From positions 1-33,953 of the IMG/VR virus record IMGVR_UViG_3300031654_000145: a stretch of 33,953 bases of DNA; one strand, written 5' to 3'. Positions 12,640-20,065 of this stretch are shown here, piece after piece (within the stretch, counting starts at the first letter, position 1; every line of letters begins with the position of its first letter). Both the position numbers and the translations under genes were made by a program. The DNA comes from a virus. The notes under the pieces were generated by a model. It was given only the letters and a program-made list of their open reading frames with translations, made no database searches and was not told the DNA's origin.

Positions 12640-13005
12640 ATGAGAATAAGAATAACTAAAGCCCTTATATCAGTCTATGGCCCTATGGTTCCGGGCATGG
12701 AAGTTACTGTTCCAGATCATACAGCCTTGAACTGGATTAAGAACGGGATAGCTATGCCGCTGGAGGAACCAAAGAATATCCCAGCCGGAATGTTCTGGTG
12801 TGGTAAGCATCAAACCCTGCATAAGCTGGACTCGAGGCCAGGGAAGCGGTGCCTTAAGCGCATCGAAAAAGAGAAAGAGGAAGCGGCAGCGAAGGCTAAG
12901 GAAGCCGAGGCGAAAGCAAAGGATGAAGCTGAGGCAGCGGCTGAAGAGGCTAGGAAGGCTGAGGAGAACGCCCAGGAGGCCAAGTCCCTAGCCGAAAACA
13001 AATAA
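12640..13005 (+). CDS. small structural protein with charged coiled-coil tail
   Basis: This is a 121-residue protein behind GGGAGGAG. Residues 1-45 form a small beta domain (MRIRITKALISVYG, PGMEVTVPDHTALNWIKNGIA) of the type seen in short head-completion proteins. A WCGKHQTLHKLDSRPGKRC segment could bind a metal through two Cys and two His. Residues ~72-121 are almost wholly Lys/Glu/Ala, a long coiled coil. The first domain resembles the next gene product, suggesting duplication. Confidence 0.65.
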   Translation: MRIRITKALISVYGPMVPGMEVTVPDHTALNWIKNGIAMPLEEPKNIPAGMFWCGKHQTLHKLDSRPGKRCLKRIEKEKEEAAAKAKEAEAKAKDEAEAAAEEARKAEENAQEAKSLAENK

Positions 13006-13028
13006 GGCATCACAGGAGAGGTTACATT

Positions 13029-13226
13029 ATGAGAGTCAGAGTGCTGAAGAATTTCGCTGCCGGCGGCAGAACTTTCCGGGCGGGTGAGGTTGTAGAGATT
13101 AGCCCTATGAAGGCAGATGCCTTGCTTAGTCAAGGTCTTGTGATGCAGGATAAGAGCCTCGACGGTGGCAAAGAGGCAAAGAAAATAATCGGGAAAAACA
13201 CCCGAGGAGGCAAGAGATGGCTGTAA
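13029..13226 (+). CDS. small structural protein, relative of preceding N-terminal domain
   Basis: This 65-residue protein starts at ATG 13029 behind AGGAGAGG. MRVRVLKNFAAGGRTFRAGEVVEI, then KADALLSQGLVM, aligns with the first ~45 residues of the upstream protein by pattern: a basic beta strand, a G-x-E-V turn, a small helix and a G-hydrophobic end. The tail is Lys/Gly-rich. Such proteins usually sit between capsid and connector genes; the precise role is unknown. It overlaps the next gene by 10 bases. Confidence 0.65.
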   Translation: MRVRVLKNFAAGGRTFRAGEVVEISPMKADALLSQGLVMQDKSLDGGKEAKKIIGKNTRGGKRWL

Positions 13227-14224
13227 AAAAACTATTAGAAAGGTATTATGAAGGCGAGTCGAGTGATGACAAACCCACCGGGGTTATTGCCGGCTCGACT
13301 TTCCGGGAAACAGATACTCAAAAGCTGTGGATAACCTACGACGGCACCAACTGGATTGTGGCCGATAAGCGAGTCAGGTTGGTTGATGAAAGTGGTGACT
13401 TTGTCGACCTTGCTGCAGTCCTGCAAGCAGCCACGGAAATGGCCATAGATACCGGTGAAGCCACCGGAGGGTCGAATACCACGCTTGTCGACACCGGTAA
13501 GAGCTGGGAAACCAATATGTGGGCCGACTCCACGTTTGAGGTTGTGATAGCGGGCAAGTCCTACCTTGGAGTTGTCATAAGTAACACCGCTACCACATTA
13601 ACCTTCGCTGCATTAGCTGCTTCGGCAGCCGTTGTAGCTGGCTGCGCATACGGCCTCAAGAGACCTGTCACCGTAGCTACTTTAGCAGCTGGTTCAGCGG
13701 TTATCGGCAAGCTCCAGTTGGTTGACTCCGCCGCAGCTGAGATACTCGGCGCGCTTACAGAAAGTCCTGCCACTTATTCACTTGGAGATAGACTCAAAGC
13801 TATAGTGACTGCTCTGGCAGCTCTGGGCTATGAGTTCACCATCAACGGCGTCAACTTCAATGGCTACGCCAACATAAAGATGCTAACGCTTGATGCCAAC
13901 GCTGAAGACGACGACCCTCATACTCTCCATGATGCCGGTGTGGATTATCAGGTTGGCGTTGGTAAGGTCTTCATAGCTTTCCAAGCCCTGATTTGGCTTG
14001 AGCAAATTGCCCTGGTGGGCAGGATAGGCGAATCAGATGAAGCCGATGGAGCTATCACCAAAGAGGTTCTCAAGTTTAGCAAGGGCGTTCAAGTGCCTTT
14101 CATGGAATCGTGCATTGGTGTCTTTGCTGCCGGTAAGTATGTGACAGCTGAGACCGACAGCAATAGTGACAATTACACCATAAAGTCAGGTAGCGTCCTT
14201 TACGGTGTCGAGGTAGATGCTTAG
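13217..14224 (+). CDS. virion structural protein (335 aa)
   Basis: ATG 13217 follows GAGGCAAGAG. Residues 1-50 (STFRETDTQKLWITYDGTNW) form a beta motif common in phage fibre or decoration proteins. Residues ~75-165 form a hydrophobic, Ala/Thr-rich beta domain. Residues ~205-335 form a C-terminal domain: FTINGVNFNGYANIK, VGKVFIAFQALIWL, FSKGVQVPF, ending GSVLYGVEVDA. That domain recurs in the next protein, with the same C-terminal pattern. The protein is probably on the capsid or neck surface. No catalytic motif is visible. Confidence 0.7.
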   Translation: MAVKKLLERYYEGESSDDKPTGVIAGSTFRETDTQKLWITYDGTNWIVADKRVRLVDESGDFVDLAAVLQAATEMAIDTGEATGGSNTTLVDTGKSWETNMWADSTFEVVIAGKSYLGVVISNTATTLTFAALAASAAVVAGCAYGLKRPVTVATLAAGSAVIGKLQLVDSAAAEILGALTESPATYSLGDRLKAIVTALAALGYEFTINGVNFNGYANIKMLTLDANAEDDDPHTLHDAGVDYQVGVGKVFIAFQALIWLEQIALVGRIGESDEADGAITKEVLKFSKGVQVPFMESCIGVFAAGKYVTAETDSNSDNYTIKSGSVLYGVEVDA

Positions 14225-14233
14225 GAGAAGCCG

Positions 14234-15094
14234 ATGTTAAAGTGGAAAGATTTTAGTATTGGCGGCTATAACTTCAATGATTGGAGTCTGGTGAAGGAGC
14301 TCTATGTCCCTACGGATGTAAGTAGTAGCACTGACAGGTCACTTCATATGAGAGGACGAGAGGCTTTACCTCATCATTTGCAGCACTATGTAATCCCGAA
14401 TGATAAGAGGTTCATAGTCTTTGCCATAACCAATGTCTTGCTCTCTACGAATACTGGTATAGGCTTGTTTGGCACAGGGAAAGGCTTTGGCAGATACCCT
14501 GAGAGTCACCAGCAACCTGGAGATACGAATCCTGGCGCTCCTCTTGCTTGGGTTAGTGAGGATTGGCCCTTTGGACAATACTGGTGTAGCCCCGGAGTTT
14601 GGGGTTCTCTTGTGATACACGGAGGTATAATTTACGAGTGCAAGCTGACCCATTGGCCAGATGCTGCTAAAGAACCGGGGACTCCAGGTGGTGATGCCTA
14701 CTGGGTTACTCACAATGAGGTATGGGAAGTAGATTGGAAAGAGAACAAGTGGTATTACTTCAACGAGCTTGCGATGGTTACGGTAGAAGGTGTAGCGGGG
14801 GCTTATATGTGTATGGTAGACCATACCTCAGAAGCCAGCAACAAGCCTTGCGATGGGAGCTGGGATGACATTTGGAACCCCGGGGATGAGTTTACACCTG
14901 ATTTGACGTCTCAATATGGGTTCAGCAAGAAGTGTCTCAATGTTTCCAAAGGCGCAAACAAGCCTTTTGGTAGGGAGATATTAGCCGTGTTTGATGGCAC
15001 TACAGGCACTTATGGACGGCGGATTGATGCCATGACCAGCGGCGGCACTATGAAAGCAGGAGCTACCCTGTTGGGTATAGAGGTAGACGCATAA
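14234..15094 (+). CDS. virion structural protein, paralogue with carbohydrate-binding-like insertion
   Basis: The 286-residue protein shares the C-terminal fold of the preceding one: FSIGGYNFNDWS, KRFIVFAITNVLL, NVSKGANKPFGREI and an ending GATLLGIEVDA. Between the two halves lies a ~120-residue Trp- and Cys-rich insertion with a segment resembling CBM5/12-like chitin-binding modules (VWGSLVIHGGIIYECKLTH, then WVTH) and a second, weaker one (GAYMCMVDHT and WNPGDEF). This suggests a glycan-contacting surface protein. AGGAG lies upstream of the ATG. The binding assignment rests on pattern only. Confidence 0.68.
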   Translation: MLKWKDFSIGGYNFNDWSLVKELYVPTDVSSSTDRSLHMRGREALPHHLQHYVIPNDKRFIVFAITNVLLSTNTGIGLFGTGKGFGRYPESHQQPGDTNPGAPLAWVSEDWPFGQYWCSPGVWGSLVIHGGIIYECKLTHWPDAAKEPGTPGGDAYWVTHNEVWEVDWKENKWYYFNELAMVTVEGVAGAYMCMVDHTSEASNKPCDGSWDDIWNPGDEFTPDLTSQYGFSKKCLNVSKGANKPFGREILAVFDGTTGTYGRRIDAMTSGGTMKAGATLLGIEVDA

Positions 15095-15105
15095 GGAGAT
15101 GACAG

Positions 15106-15723
15106 ATGTCTAGTTATTGGCCTTGCAAAAAGAACGACCCCAACGGGTATGTCTTCTATGTAGGCTTGGTATCTCAGGCTGACACAAAGCTACTCCAAGC
15201 TAACCCGACACTGGCGACCGGAGACGTGAAGATAGCCAAGGATGACGGCGAACCTGTTAATCTCGCTAGCATACCCGTAGTGGATGCCGACTTTACCAAG
15301 CGTGTCAAAGTCGTCCTTAGCCAGGCAGAAACCAATGCCGACAATATCACCGTCATCTTCTCGGATGCTGCCGGCACGGAGTGGTGCGACCAGATAATCA
15401 ATATCCAAACATCGGCGCAGACCCTGGATGGTGTGGTCGCTATCATTGATGCCCTGGAGAACCCGACATTGGCTCAGATAAACGCCGAGATACTAGATGT
15501 CCTCGGTGTAGACACCATCTCAGAGCTATCTCAGGGCATACCGGCAGCCACGCCCACGATCAAGACGGCTCTGATGCTACTCTATATGATAGCCAGGAAT
15601 AAGCTAACCACGACCAACACCGAGCTGGGCATCCACAACGATGTCGGCACCAAGATTGTCAAGAAATCGTTGGGGGATGACGGCGTGACATATGAAGAGA
15701 GCGAGATGGAGAGTGGGGCATGA
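15106..15723 (+). CDS. phage structural protein (205 aa)
   Basis: ATG 15106 follows AAGGAGATG. The first ~110 residues (GYVFYVGLVSQADTKLLQANP, VKIAKDDGEPVNLASIPVV, then FSDAAGTEWCD and INIQTSAQT) match a beta domain recurrent in phage virion proteins. The rest is helical, with an ALMLLYMIARNKLTTT segment characteristic of the same family. Position among head and connector genes supports a virion role. It overlaps the next gene by four bases (ATGA). Confidence 0.7.
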   Translation: MSSYWPCKKNDPNGYVFYVGLVSQADTKLLQANPTLATGDVKIAKDDGEPVNLASIPVVDADFTKRVKVVLSQAETNADNITVIFSDAAGTEWCDQIINIQTSAQTLDGVVAIIDALENPTLAQINAEILDVLGVDTISELSQGIPAATPTIKTALMLLYMIARNKLTTTNTELGIHNDVGTKIVKKSLGDDGVTYEESEMESGA

Positions 15724-15968
15724 TAGACTCGGCGGTAAAGAGGAGAATGGCGGCGTCCTTCAAGCCGATAACGAAGGCGCCGATACCGGATGGCACCATC
15801 TCAAAGCAGGACAGGGTGCATATCGGCTGGAATTATGGTGGCGTCTTTGTAGTCCTTGACCTAGAGGATATCCTGAGGAGAGTCAAGATAGGCTACAGTT
15901 TGGGCAGGGTGAAGCCTAACCCACATAATCTAGGAAAAATGCAAGAGAAATACACTCTGGGAGGTTGA
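15720..15968 (+). CDS. small basic hypothetical protein (82 aa)
   Basis: This gene is coupled to the previous one by an ATGA overlap. The 82-residue product is basic, with a predicted beta-rich centre (RVHIGWNYGGVFVVLDLEDI). It repeatedly sits downstream of the 205-aa type of protein in phage modules as I recall them, but I cannot name the family. No membrane segment or Cys motif is visible. Confidence 0.55.
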   Translation: MIDSAVKRRMAASFKPITKAPIPDGTISKQDRVHIGWNYGGVFVVLDLEDILRRVKIGYSLGRVKPNPHNLGKMQEKYTLGG

Positions 15969-15973
15969 ATTAA

Positions 15974-16144
15974 ATGCCGAAACAAATCGAGTTGACACTA
16001 ACGCAGTGGGGAAAACTAAAGGGTATCGTTGCCCAGGGAGAGCGAGCAGAAAGGGCACTGGGGCCACCTGTTGAAGTTATCAATGGCGATACCAAGATTG
16101 AAATTGAAGAGAATCAGGTAACGATCGAACTAGAGGACGATTAG
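15974..16144 (+). CDS. acidic microprotein (56 aa)
   Basis: ATG 15974 has GGGAGG about ten bases upstream and reads 56 codons to TAG at 16142-16144. The product starts MPKQIELTLTQWGKL and ends in an acidic beta segment (KIEIEENQVTIELEDD). It fills the gap between two confident genes, with normal spacing to both. Function unknown. Confidence 0.6.
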   Translation: MPKQIELTLTQWGKLKGIVAQGERAERALGPPVEVINGDTKIEIEENQVTIELEDD

Positions 16145-16153
16145 GAGGATAGG

Positions 16154-16951
16154 ATGTCTCTAAGCGATACAGCCTTAGTAACCCTGGTTCAAGCTAAAGC
16201 ACATCTGCGTGTGGACGCGGTGGCCAGTCTCCGTATCCCAGCCGAATATGTCGGCGTGGGCACTGGCTCTGCTACGGCGTTTTCTCTTGATAATACCCCG
16301 ATAGAGGGTAGCGTCCAGCTTTATGTAAATGGCACTCTTCAAGTCGAGGGTAGCGAGAACGACTACACGATTAGTGGAGCGGATATAACCTTCGTAACGG
16401 TTCCACCAAGCGGTCACCAAATCACAGCCAGCTATGATAAGGAGGCTAGCGATACCACCTTTGAGTCCTACGATGATGAGCTGCTTGAGAACCTTATCAA
16501 TGCTGCTACCAAGAAAGCCGAAGACTACACCGGGCGGGCTTTTATTATACGAGATATAACCGAGACGCATATTGGCGACAACAAGCAAGTCCTGAAGCTC
16601 TATAAGCAGCCAGTAGTAGCGGCCAGCATAAGTGCCGTGTCCGTCGGTGGTGATGCCCTTTCCAGCTGGACCGAGCGACTCACCATTGGCAGGATATACC
16701 ACCTCGTTGTTTGGCCATTGGATTATGAGATTATAGTTGCGTATAAGGCTGGCTATGCTACGACCCAGGCAGCCACGCAGGCCCTGGTGCCTGATGCGGT
16801 GGCCGCAGTGCTATTGATAATTGCCAATCTTTTTGAGAACAGGACTGACCAACTCAAGAGCGAGAGCATAGCTGGGCTCGGCTCAGTCACCTATGATATC
16901 CCCAGCCAGGCCAAGGAACTGCTGAATCCCTTGAGGGTGAACATATTATGA
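16154..16951 (+). CDS. head-tail connector (gp6-like) with beta insertion
   Basis: The 265-residue protein begins with TALVTLVQAKAHLRVD and continues with DDELLENLINAATKKAEDYTGRAFI, the pattern of gp6/gp15-type connector proteins. These form the ring between portal and neck. The C-terminal half (VAYKAGYATT, VPDAVAAVLLIIANLFENRTD) also fits. Between the first helix and the DDELL helix, residues ~28-95 are an added beta-sandwich-like domain (TAFSLDNTPIEGSVQLYVNG through ITASYD) not present in minimal connectors. AGGAGG precedes the ATG. It overlaps the next gene by four bases. Confidence 0.8.
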   Translation: MSLSDTALVTLVQAKAHLRVDAVASLRIPAEYVGVGTGSATAFSLDNTPIEGSVQLYVNGTLQVEGSENDYTISGADITFVTVPPSGHQITASYDKEASDTTFESYDDELLENLINAATKKAEDYTGRAFIIRDITETHIGDNKQVLKLYKQPVVAASISAVSVGGDALSSWTERLTIGRIYHLVVWPLDYEIIVAYKAGYATTQAATQALVPDAVAAVLLIIANLFENRTDQLKSESIAGLGSVTYDIPSQAKELLNPLRVNIL

Positions 16952-17259
16952 GTTTAGCAAATATCCTGAAAGACCGGGTGACGATACAGGTGAAGACCAC
17001 CACGCAGACAGCGACCGGTGAGACGGTGGTATGGTCGCCAGTGGAAACCAGACACGCTCGTGTAATCCCTCTGGATGCCAAAGCGCGGGCAGTCTATATG
17101 CAGATGCAGAGTGAGGTCAGCCACAAGGTGATATTCCGGGGTAGCGTGAGTCTGAGCTTGGGCAATAACCGCTTGCTCTGGGGGAGTAAGACACTGGAGC
17201 CGGTGGAGCCGGTCCAGGCTATCGATAATTCAAGCGTTGTCATGGTGAAGGAAGTTTAA
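16948..17259 (+). CDS. head-tail joining / head closure protein
   Basis: The 103-residue protein starts with LKDRVTIQVKTTTQTATGE and then WSPVETRHARVIPLDA, typical of the Phage_H_T_join family (SPP1 gp16-like stoppers). These proteins close the connector after packaging. The beta-barrel-like remainder and small size fit. Both ends overlap neighbours (ATGA at the start, shared base at the end), consistent with a coupled neck operon. Confidence 0.82.
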   Translation: MSLANILKDRVTIQVKTTTQTATGETVVWSPVETRHARVIPLDAKARAVYMQMQSEVSHKVIFRGSVSLSLGNNRLLWGSKTLEPVEPVQAIDNSSVVMVKEV

Positions 17260-17672
17260 TGGGAAATGAAGCTAGATTAACATTCCACACCAAAGAGGTG
17301 ATGCACTCCATGGAGCAGACAGCCTCCAAAAGAATGGCTGAAGCTGTGAATGTGGTGCGCAATACTGTGCTCGAGACCCTATCCGGCAGCCGTTCAGGCA
17401 GAACTTATTATGTCCCAGGGACAAAAAGGGCTTACACCGCCTCTGCCCCGGGTGAGCCGCCGGCACAGGCTACAGGCCAGTTGAGGCAATCCATTAAGGG
17501 AACGGTTGAAGGTGAAGGTAGGAAAGTCATCGGGAAGGTAGGGACAGACAAGAAGTATGGACCGATGCTTGAATTCGGAACTCGGAATATGGCTGCCCGG
17601 CCGTGGCTTAAAATCTCGTTTGAGAAGGCATTGCCGAAGGTAAAATCTATCCTCAGAAGGAAGTGGTTTTAG
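17259..17672 (+). CDS. HK97 gp10-like neck protein
   Basis: The 137-residue protein has an N-terminal helix followed by TYYVPGTKRAYTASAPGEPPA, TGQLRQSIKG, GKVGTDKKYGPMLEFGTRNMAARPWL and a final helix. The SAPGEPPA, LEFGT and RPWL blocks are characteristic of HK97 gp10-family proteins, which join the completed head and tail. Gene order (joining protein, gp10, tail terminator) is standard. Confidence 0.88.
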   Translation: MGNEARLTFHTKEVMHSMEQTASKRMAEAVNVVRNTVLETLSGSRSGRTYYVPGTKRAYTASAPGEPPAQATGQLRQSIKGTVEGEGRKVIGKVGTDKKYGPMLEFGTRNMAARPWLKISFEKALPKVKSILRRKWF

Positions 17673-18121
17673 TGACTATAGATACACAGAAGAGCCTATT
17701 GACCAAATTGTGGACTATCTTAACTAGCGATGATACTGCTGATATTGGTCTGCAAGCTCTTATGGGCGGCACGGTTCGCTGCTATCTTACTTGGGCGGAG
17801 CCGGATGCCGAGTTTCCCTATCTGGTTCACAGGATAGATATTCGGAAGGAGCCGGGGACTCATGTTATCCAGAAGGCGACCTACTATCTGGATATTTGGA
17901 GCGATAGCCCCAACGCCGATGAAATACTGGCAATCAGGAAGAGGCTCATTGAACTGCTAGATGAGCTAATCTTCAGCACAGATGAAGTATATAGAGCCCA
18001 CATAGAGGTCATGTCTGACGGGTTTGTGCCGGAGCCAGAGCAAGGTATCTGGCACTACGCCACCATGTGGGATTGGATATTCAGAAGGGATTCTGAGGCA
18101 GCTTCTATAGAGGGGAGGTGA
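17672..18121 (+). CDS. tail terminator / tail completion protein
   Basis: A GTG start at 17672 is chosen because GGAAG ends nine bases upstream; another in-frame GTG at 17663 has no space for it. The 149-residue product has SLLTKLWTIL, a short beta hairpin, AEFPYLVHRIDIRKEPGTH, LDIWSDSPNADEILAIRKRL and VMSDGFVPEPEQGIWHYAT, matching DUF3168/gp17-type tail terminators. These cap the tail tube and set its length with the tape measure. The start shares a base with the previous stop. Confidence 0.8.
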   Translation: MTIDTQKSLLTKLWTILTSDDTADIGLQALMGGTVRCYLTWAEPDAEFPYLVHRIDIRKEPGTHVIQKATYYLDIWSDSPNADEILAIRKRLIELLDELIFSTDEVYRAHIEVMSDGFVPEPEQGIWHYATMWDWIFRRDSEAASIEGR

Positions 18122-18210
18122 AAAGCTATGAAGAAGAAGTGAAGACGCCAAGAAATCAATCCTGTGCGTTCTGGTAGGGACGTAAATAAACACTGAGAGG
18201 TAAGATTATC

Positions 18211-19308
18211 ATGGGAAATGAATCAGAGAATGTTTTGGTAGGTGTGGCGACCCTAGCAATTCGACAACCGAACGATGCCCTTGCGGAGTGGTCATCCGTC
18301 AATCCGTATACCGGGAGTTATGCGGCCAAGCTAAGTAAGGCTGGATCGGGTAATGCGGGTAGCACTCACTTGGAGATCATCCCGACCGGCATCACGCTTG
18401 GCAGTTTCAATACCGGCGTTGGTGGAGCAGGTAGTTTCAATTTCTACTATTGCCACGGTATAGCAGGGGTTATTGGCAATTTCACCCAGATTGAGTTTAG
18501 GTTTGAAGACCCGAACAGCGATGGCCATATCGAGATCACAGCCGTCCCATTCCAGAACCAGGAATCAGATGGTATTTGGACTGCTTACGATCTAGCTACT
18601 GACCCTGCGGTTGGTTACTACGGAGCGAATGAGGTAGGCACTCGTATGGACGACTGGAGTTTATCACCGGCGAAAGTCTCTACCATAAGAGGCATAATCG
18701 GGCAACTGACCGTCGGTGGAGCCGAAGAGAGTGCGGATGATTGGGTATGCACCAGAGTGCGGTTTGAGCTTTGGGAGCCGACTCCTGCGCGATTTGCTCG
18801 CATTGATGCCGTGAGACTTCAGGGAACTCTTTACGCGATAGAGCCAGGTGGAGATGCGCCGGGTATGTCACTGAGTAGCCCATATACCGATGTAGGCTAC
18901 ACTGAGGATGGAGTGACGATTAATTATACTGTTGATGTCACTAACATCAATGTCGAAGAAGAGACTCTCCCCATCGCTGCACGTATTGCTTCTGGTGGGG
19001 AAGGAGTAGAAGTAGTCTGCAATATGGCAGAGGGTTCTCTTTTCAACATCGACAAAGCGATAGCTGGCAGTGTGTTGAGCGGTAACATCCTCACGATAGG
19101 AGCAGGAGTATTGAAGGAAATGTCCATCAAGCTGAAGGGTATAACTCCCGGGGGATTTATCCGAACCTATGAGTTCCCTAAAGTAGTTGCTGTGGGGGCG
19201 GTTGGGATGAGCTTCAGGAGAGCTGGGAAGACCATAGTTCCTGTAACTTTCCGGGCACTGAAACCCAGCAATGGACCTGCTGGCACCTATGTCGACAATG
19301 CTGCCTAA
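18211..19308 (+). CDS. major tail (tube) protein with lectin-like insertion
   Basis: The 365-residue protein starts at ATG 18211 behind GAGAGG. The N-terminal ENVLVGVATLAIR and the C-terminal ~140 residues (VGYTEDGVTINYTVD, EETLPIAARIASGGEGVEV, PKVVAVGAVGMSFRRAGKT, FRALKPSNGP) fit tail tube proteins. Residues ~25-210 form an inserted beta-rich domain, with YTGSYAAKLSKAGSG and WVCTRVRFELWEPTP, resembling concanavalin-like lectin folds. Tail tube proteins polymerise around the tape measure. The insertion would face outward and may contact glycans, which is inference. Confidence 0.8.
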   Translation: MGNESENVLVGVATLAIRQPNDALAEWSSVNPYTGSYAAKLSKAGSGNAGSTHLEIIPTGITLGSFNTGVGGAGSFNFYYCHGIAGVIGNFTQIEFRFEDPNSDGHIEITAVPFQNQESDGIWTAYDLATDPAVGYYGANEVGTRMDDWSLSPAKVSTIRGIIGQLTVGGAEESADDWVCTRVRFELWEPTPARFARIDAVRLQGTLYAIEPGGDAPGMSLSSPYTDVGYTEDGVTINYTVDVTNINVEEETLPIAARIASGGEGVEVVCNMAEGSLFNIDKAIAGSVLSGNILTIGAGVLKEMSIKLKGITPGGFIRTYEFPKVVAVGAVGMSFRRAGKTIVPVTFRALKPSNGPAGTYVDNAA

Positions 19309-19357
19309 AAATAAGAGAAGGGGGTAAACCCGTAGCTCTAATCTATACGGGTGGTGA

Positions 19358-19729
19358 ATGCTGATGGAAAATGATATTGAAGTCAGAGCACTACTGGTTG
19401 AGGATGTCTTTGCTATTGCTCGTATGTTGGGCAAGATTACCAAAGGGGTCAGGCAAGAGCTAGCTTCTACGCTAACAGCCAAGAAGCCTAACCCTACCGA
19501 AATTGGTATGGTGTTGTTCCAGAGTGTCTTCACCGTAGCTGAGGAAGACTTGAAAGCCTGGCTGGCAACCTTGATTGGTAAAGAGAAAGCCGAGTTTGAA
19601 GCGATGCCGGCAACAACTATTTTGGATATTGTGGAGAAGCTAGTTGAGCAGGAGGATATCAAAACTTTTTTCGCCAAGGCCTCATCGCTAGTGAACAAAC
19701 TCGCAGCAGCCAAGCCCATTACGGGCTAG
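19358..19729 (+). CDS. tail assembly chaperone, short form (gpG-like)
   Basis: The 123-residue protein precedes the tape measure gene, where the gpG/gpGT chaperone pair lies in siphoviruses. It is helical (LLVEDVFAIARMLGKITKG through LAAAKPITG). The ATG at 19358 is used; a second Met codon is two codons on. A slippery T-TTT-TTC at 19666-19672 lets some ribosomes shift to -1 and enter the following frame, giving a ~235-residue product. The chaperone coats the tape measure during tail assembly and is not part of the virion. Confidence 0.82.
   Translation: MLMENDIEVRALLVEDVFAIARMLGKITKGVRQELASTLTAKKPNPTEIGMVLFQSVFTVAEEDLKAWLATLIGKEKAEFEAMPATTILDIVEKLVEQEDIKTFFAKASSLVNKLAAAKPITG
19666..19672 (+). 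promoter_or_regulatory. -1 ribosomal frameshift site (TTTTTTC)
   Basis: In the gpG-like frame the codons read ACT TTT TTC, giving a classic X-XXY-YYZ heptamer. Slipping back one base leads into a frame with no stop until 20064. Position near the 3' end of the first chaperone ORF is the expected one. Confidence 0.78.
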
Positions 19730-20064
19730 TTGAAAGTTTTGATTTAATCCAGAATAGATACGGCTGGACAGATGAGGTGGTAAGCAGTCTACCATTCAGC
19801 CGTCTTCTACAGCTACAAAGGTTGTTAGGGAAGGCAAAGCTAGATGAGGCTAAAGACAAACTCGCGCTGGCTGCTTTTGTAGGCTTCCAGATGGGGGCTG
19901 CTGGTAAGATGACATATGGAGAGTATTTGAGGCATCTAGGATTATCGGATGAACCTGTTGGGCGTGCCGGTCCGGTGAGTAAGGCAGGCGGAGATGCGAG
20001 GCTCGCACGCATGGGGATCGTAGCCAAGAAGGTGGAGGACAAGAGTATGAAGAAGGGTAAATAG
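19672..20064 (+). CDS. tail assembly chaperone, frameshift extension (gpT-like)
   Basis: This is the -1 frame continuation, open from the slippery site to TAG at 20062-20064, giving 130 residues after the shift. Conserved gpT-type features are HYGLVESFDLIQNRYGWTDE and a helical LPFSRLLQLQRLLGKAKLDEAK. The first in-frame ATG comes late and lacks a ribosome binding site, which favours expression only as an extension of the upstream protein. It ends two bases before the tape measure start. Confidence 0.78.
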   Translation, partial: RQGLIASEQTRSSQAHYGLVESFDLIQNRYGWTDEVVSSLPFSRLLQLQRLLGKAKLDEAKDKLALAAFVGFQMGAAGKMTYGEYLRHLGLSDEPVGRAGPVSKAGGDARLARMGIVAKKVEDKSMKKGK

Positions 20065-20065
20065 C

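Noticed and set aside
13021-13027. extra GTTACAT site before the 65-aa gene
   Set aside because: It is a single half-site without an inverted partner and a 7-base match is expected by chance several times in 34 kb.
18868-19719. 283-codon open frame on the minus strand opposite the tail tube and chaperone genes
   Set aside because: It spans two well-supported + strand genes and their gap. The translation is Ser-rich with no motif, and no promoter or Shine-Dalgarno is seen.
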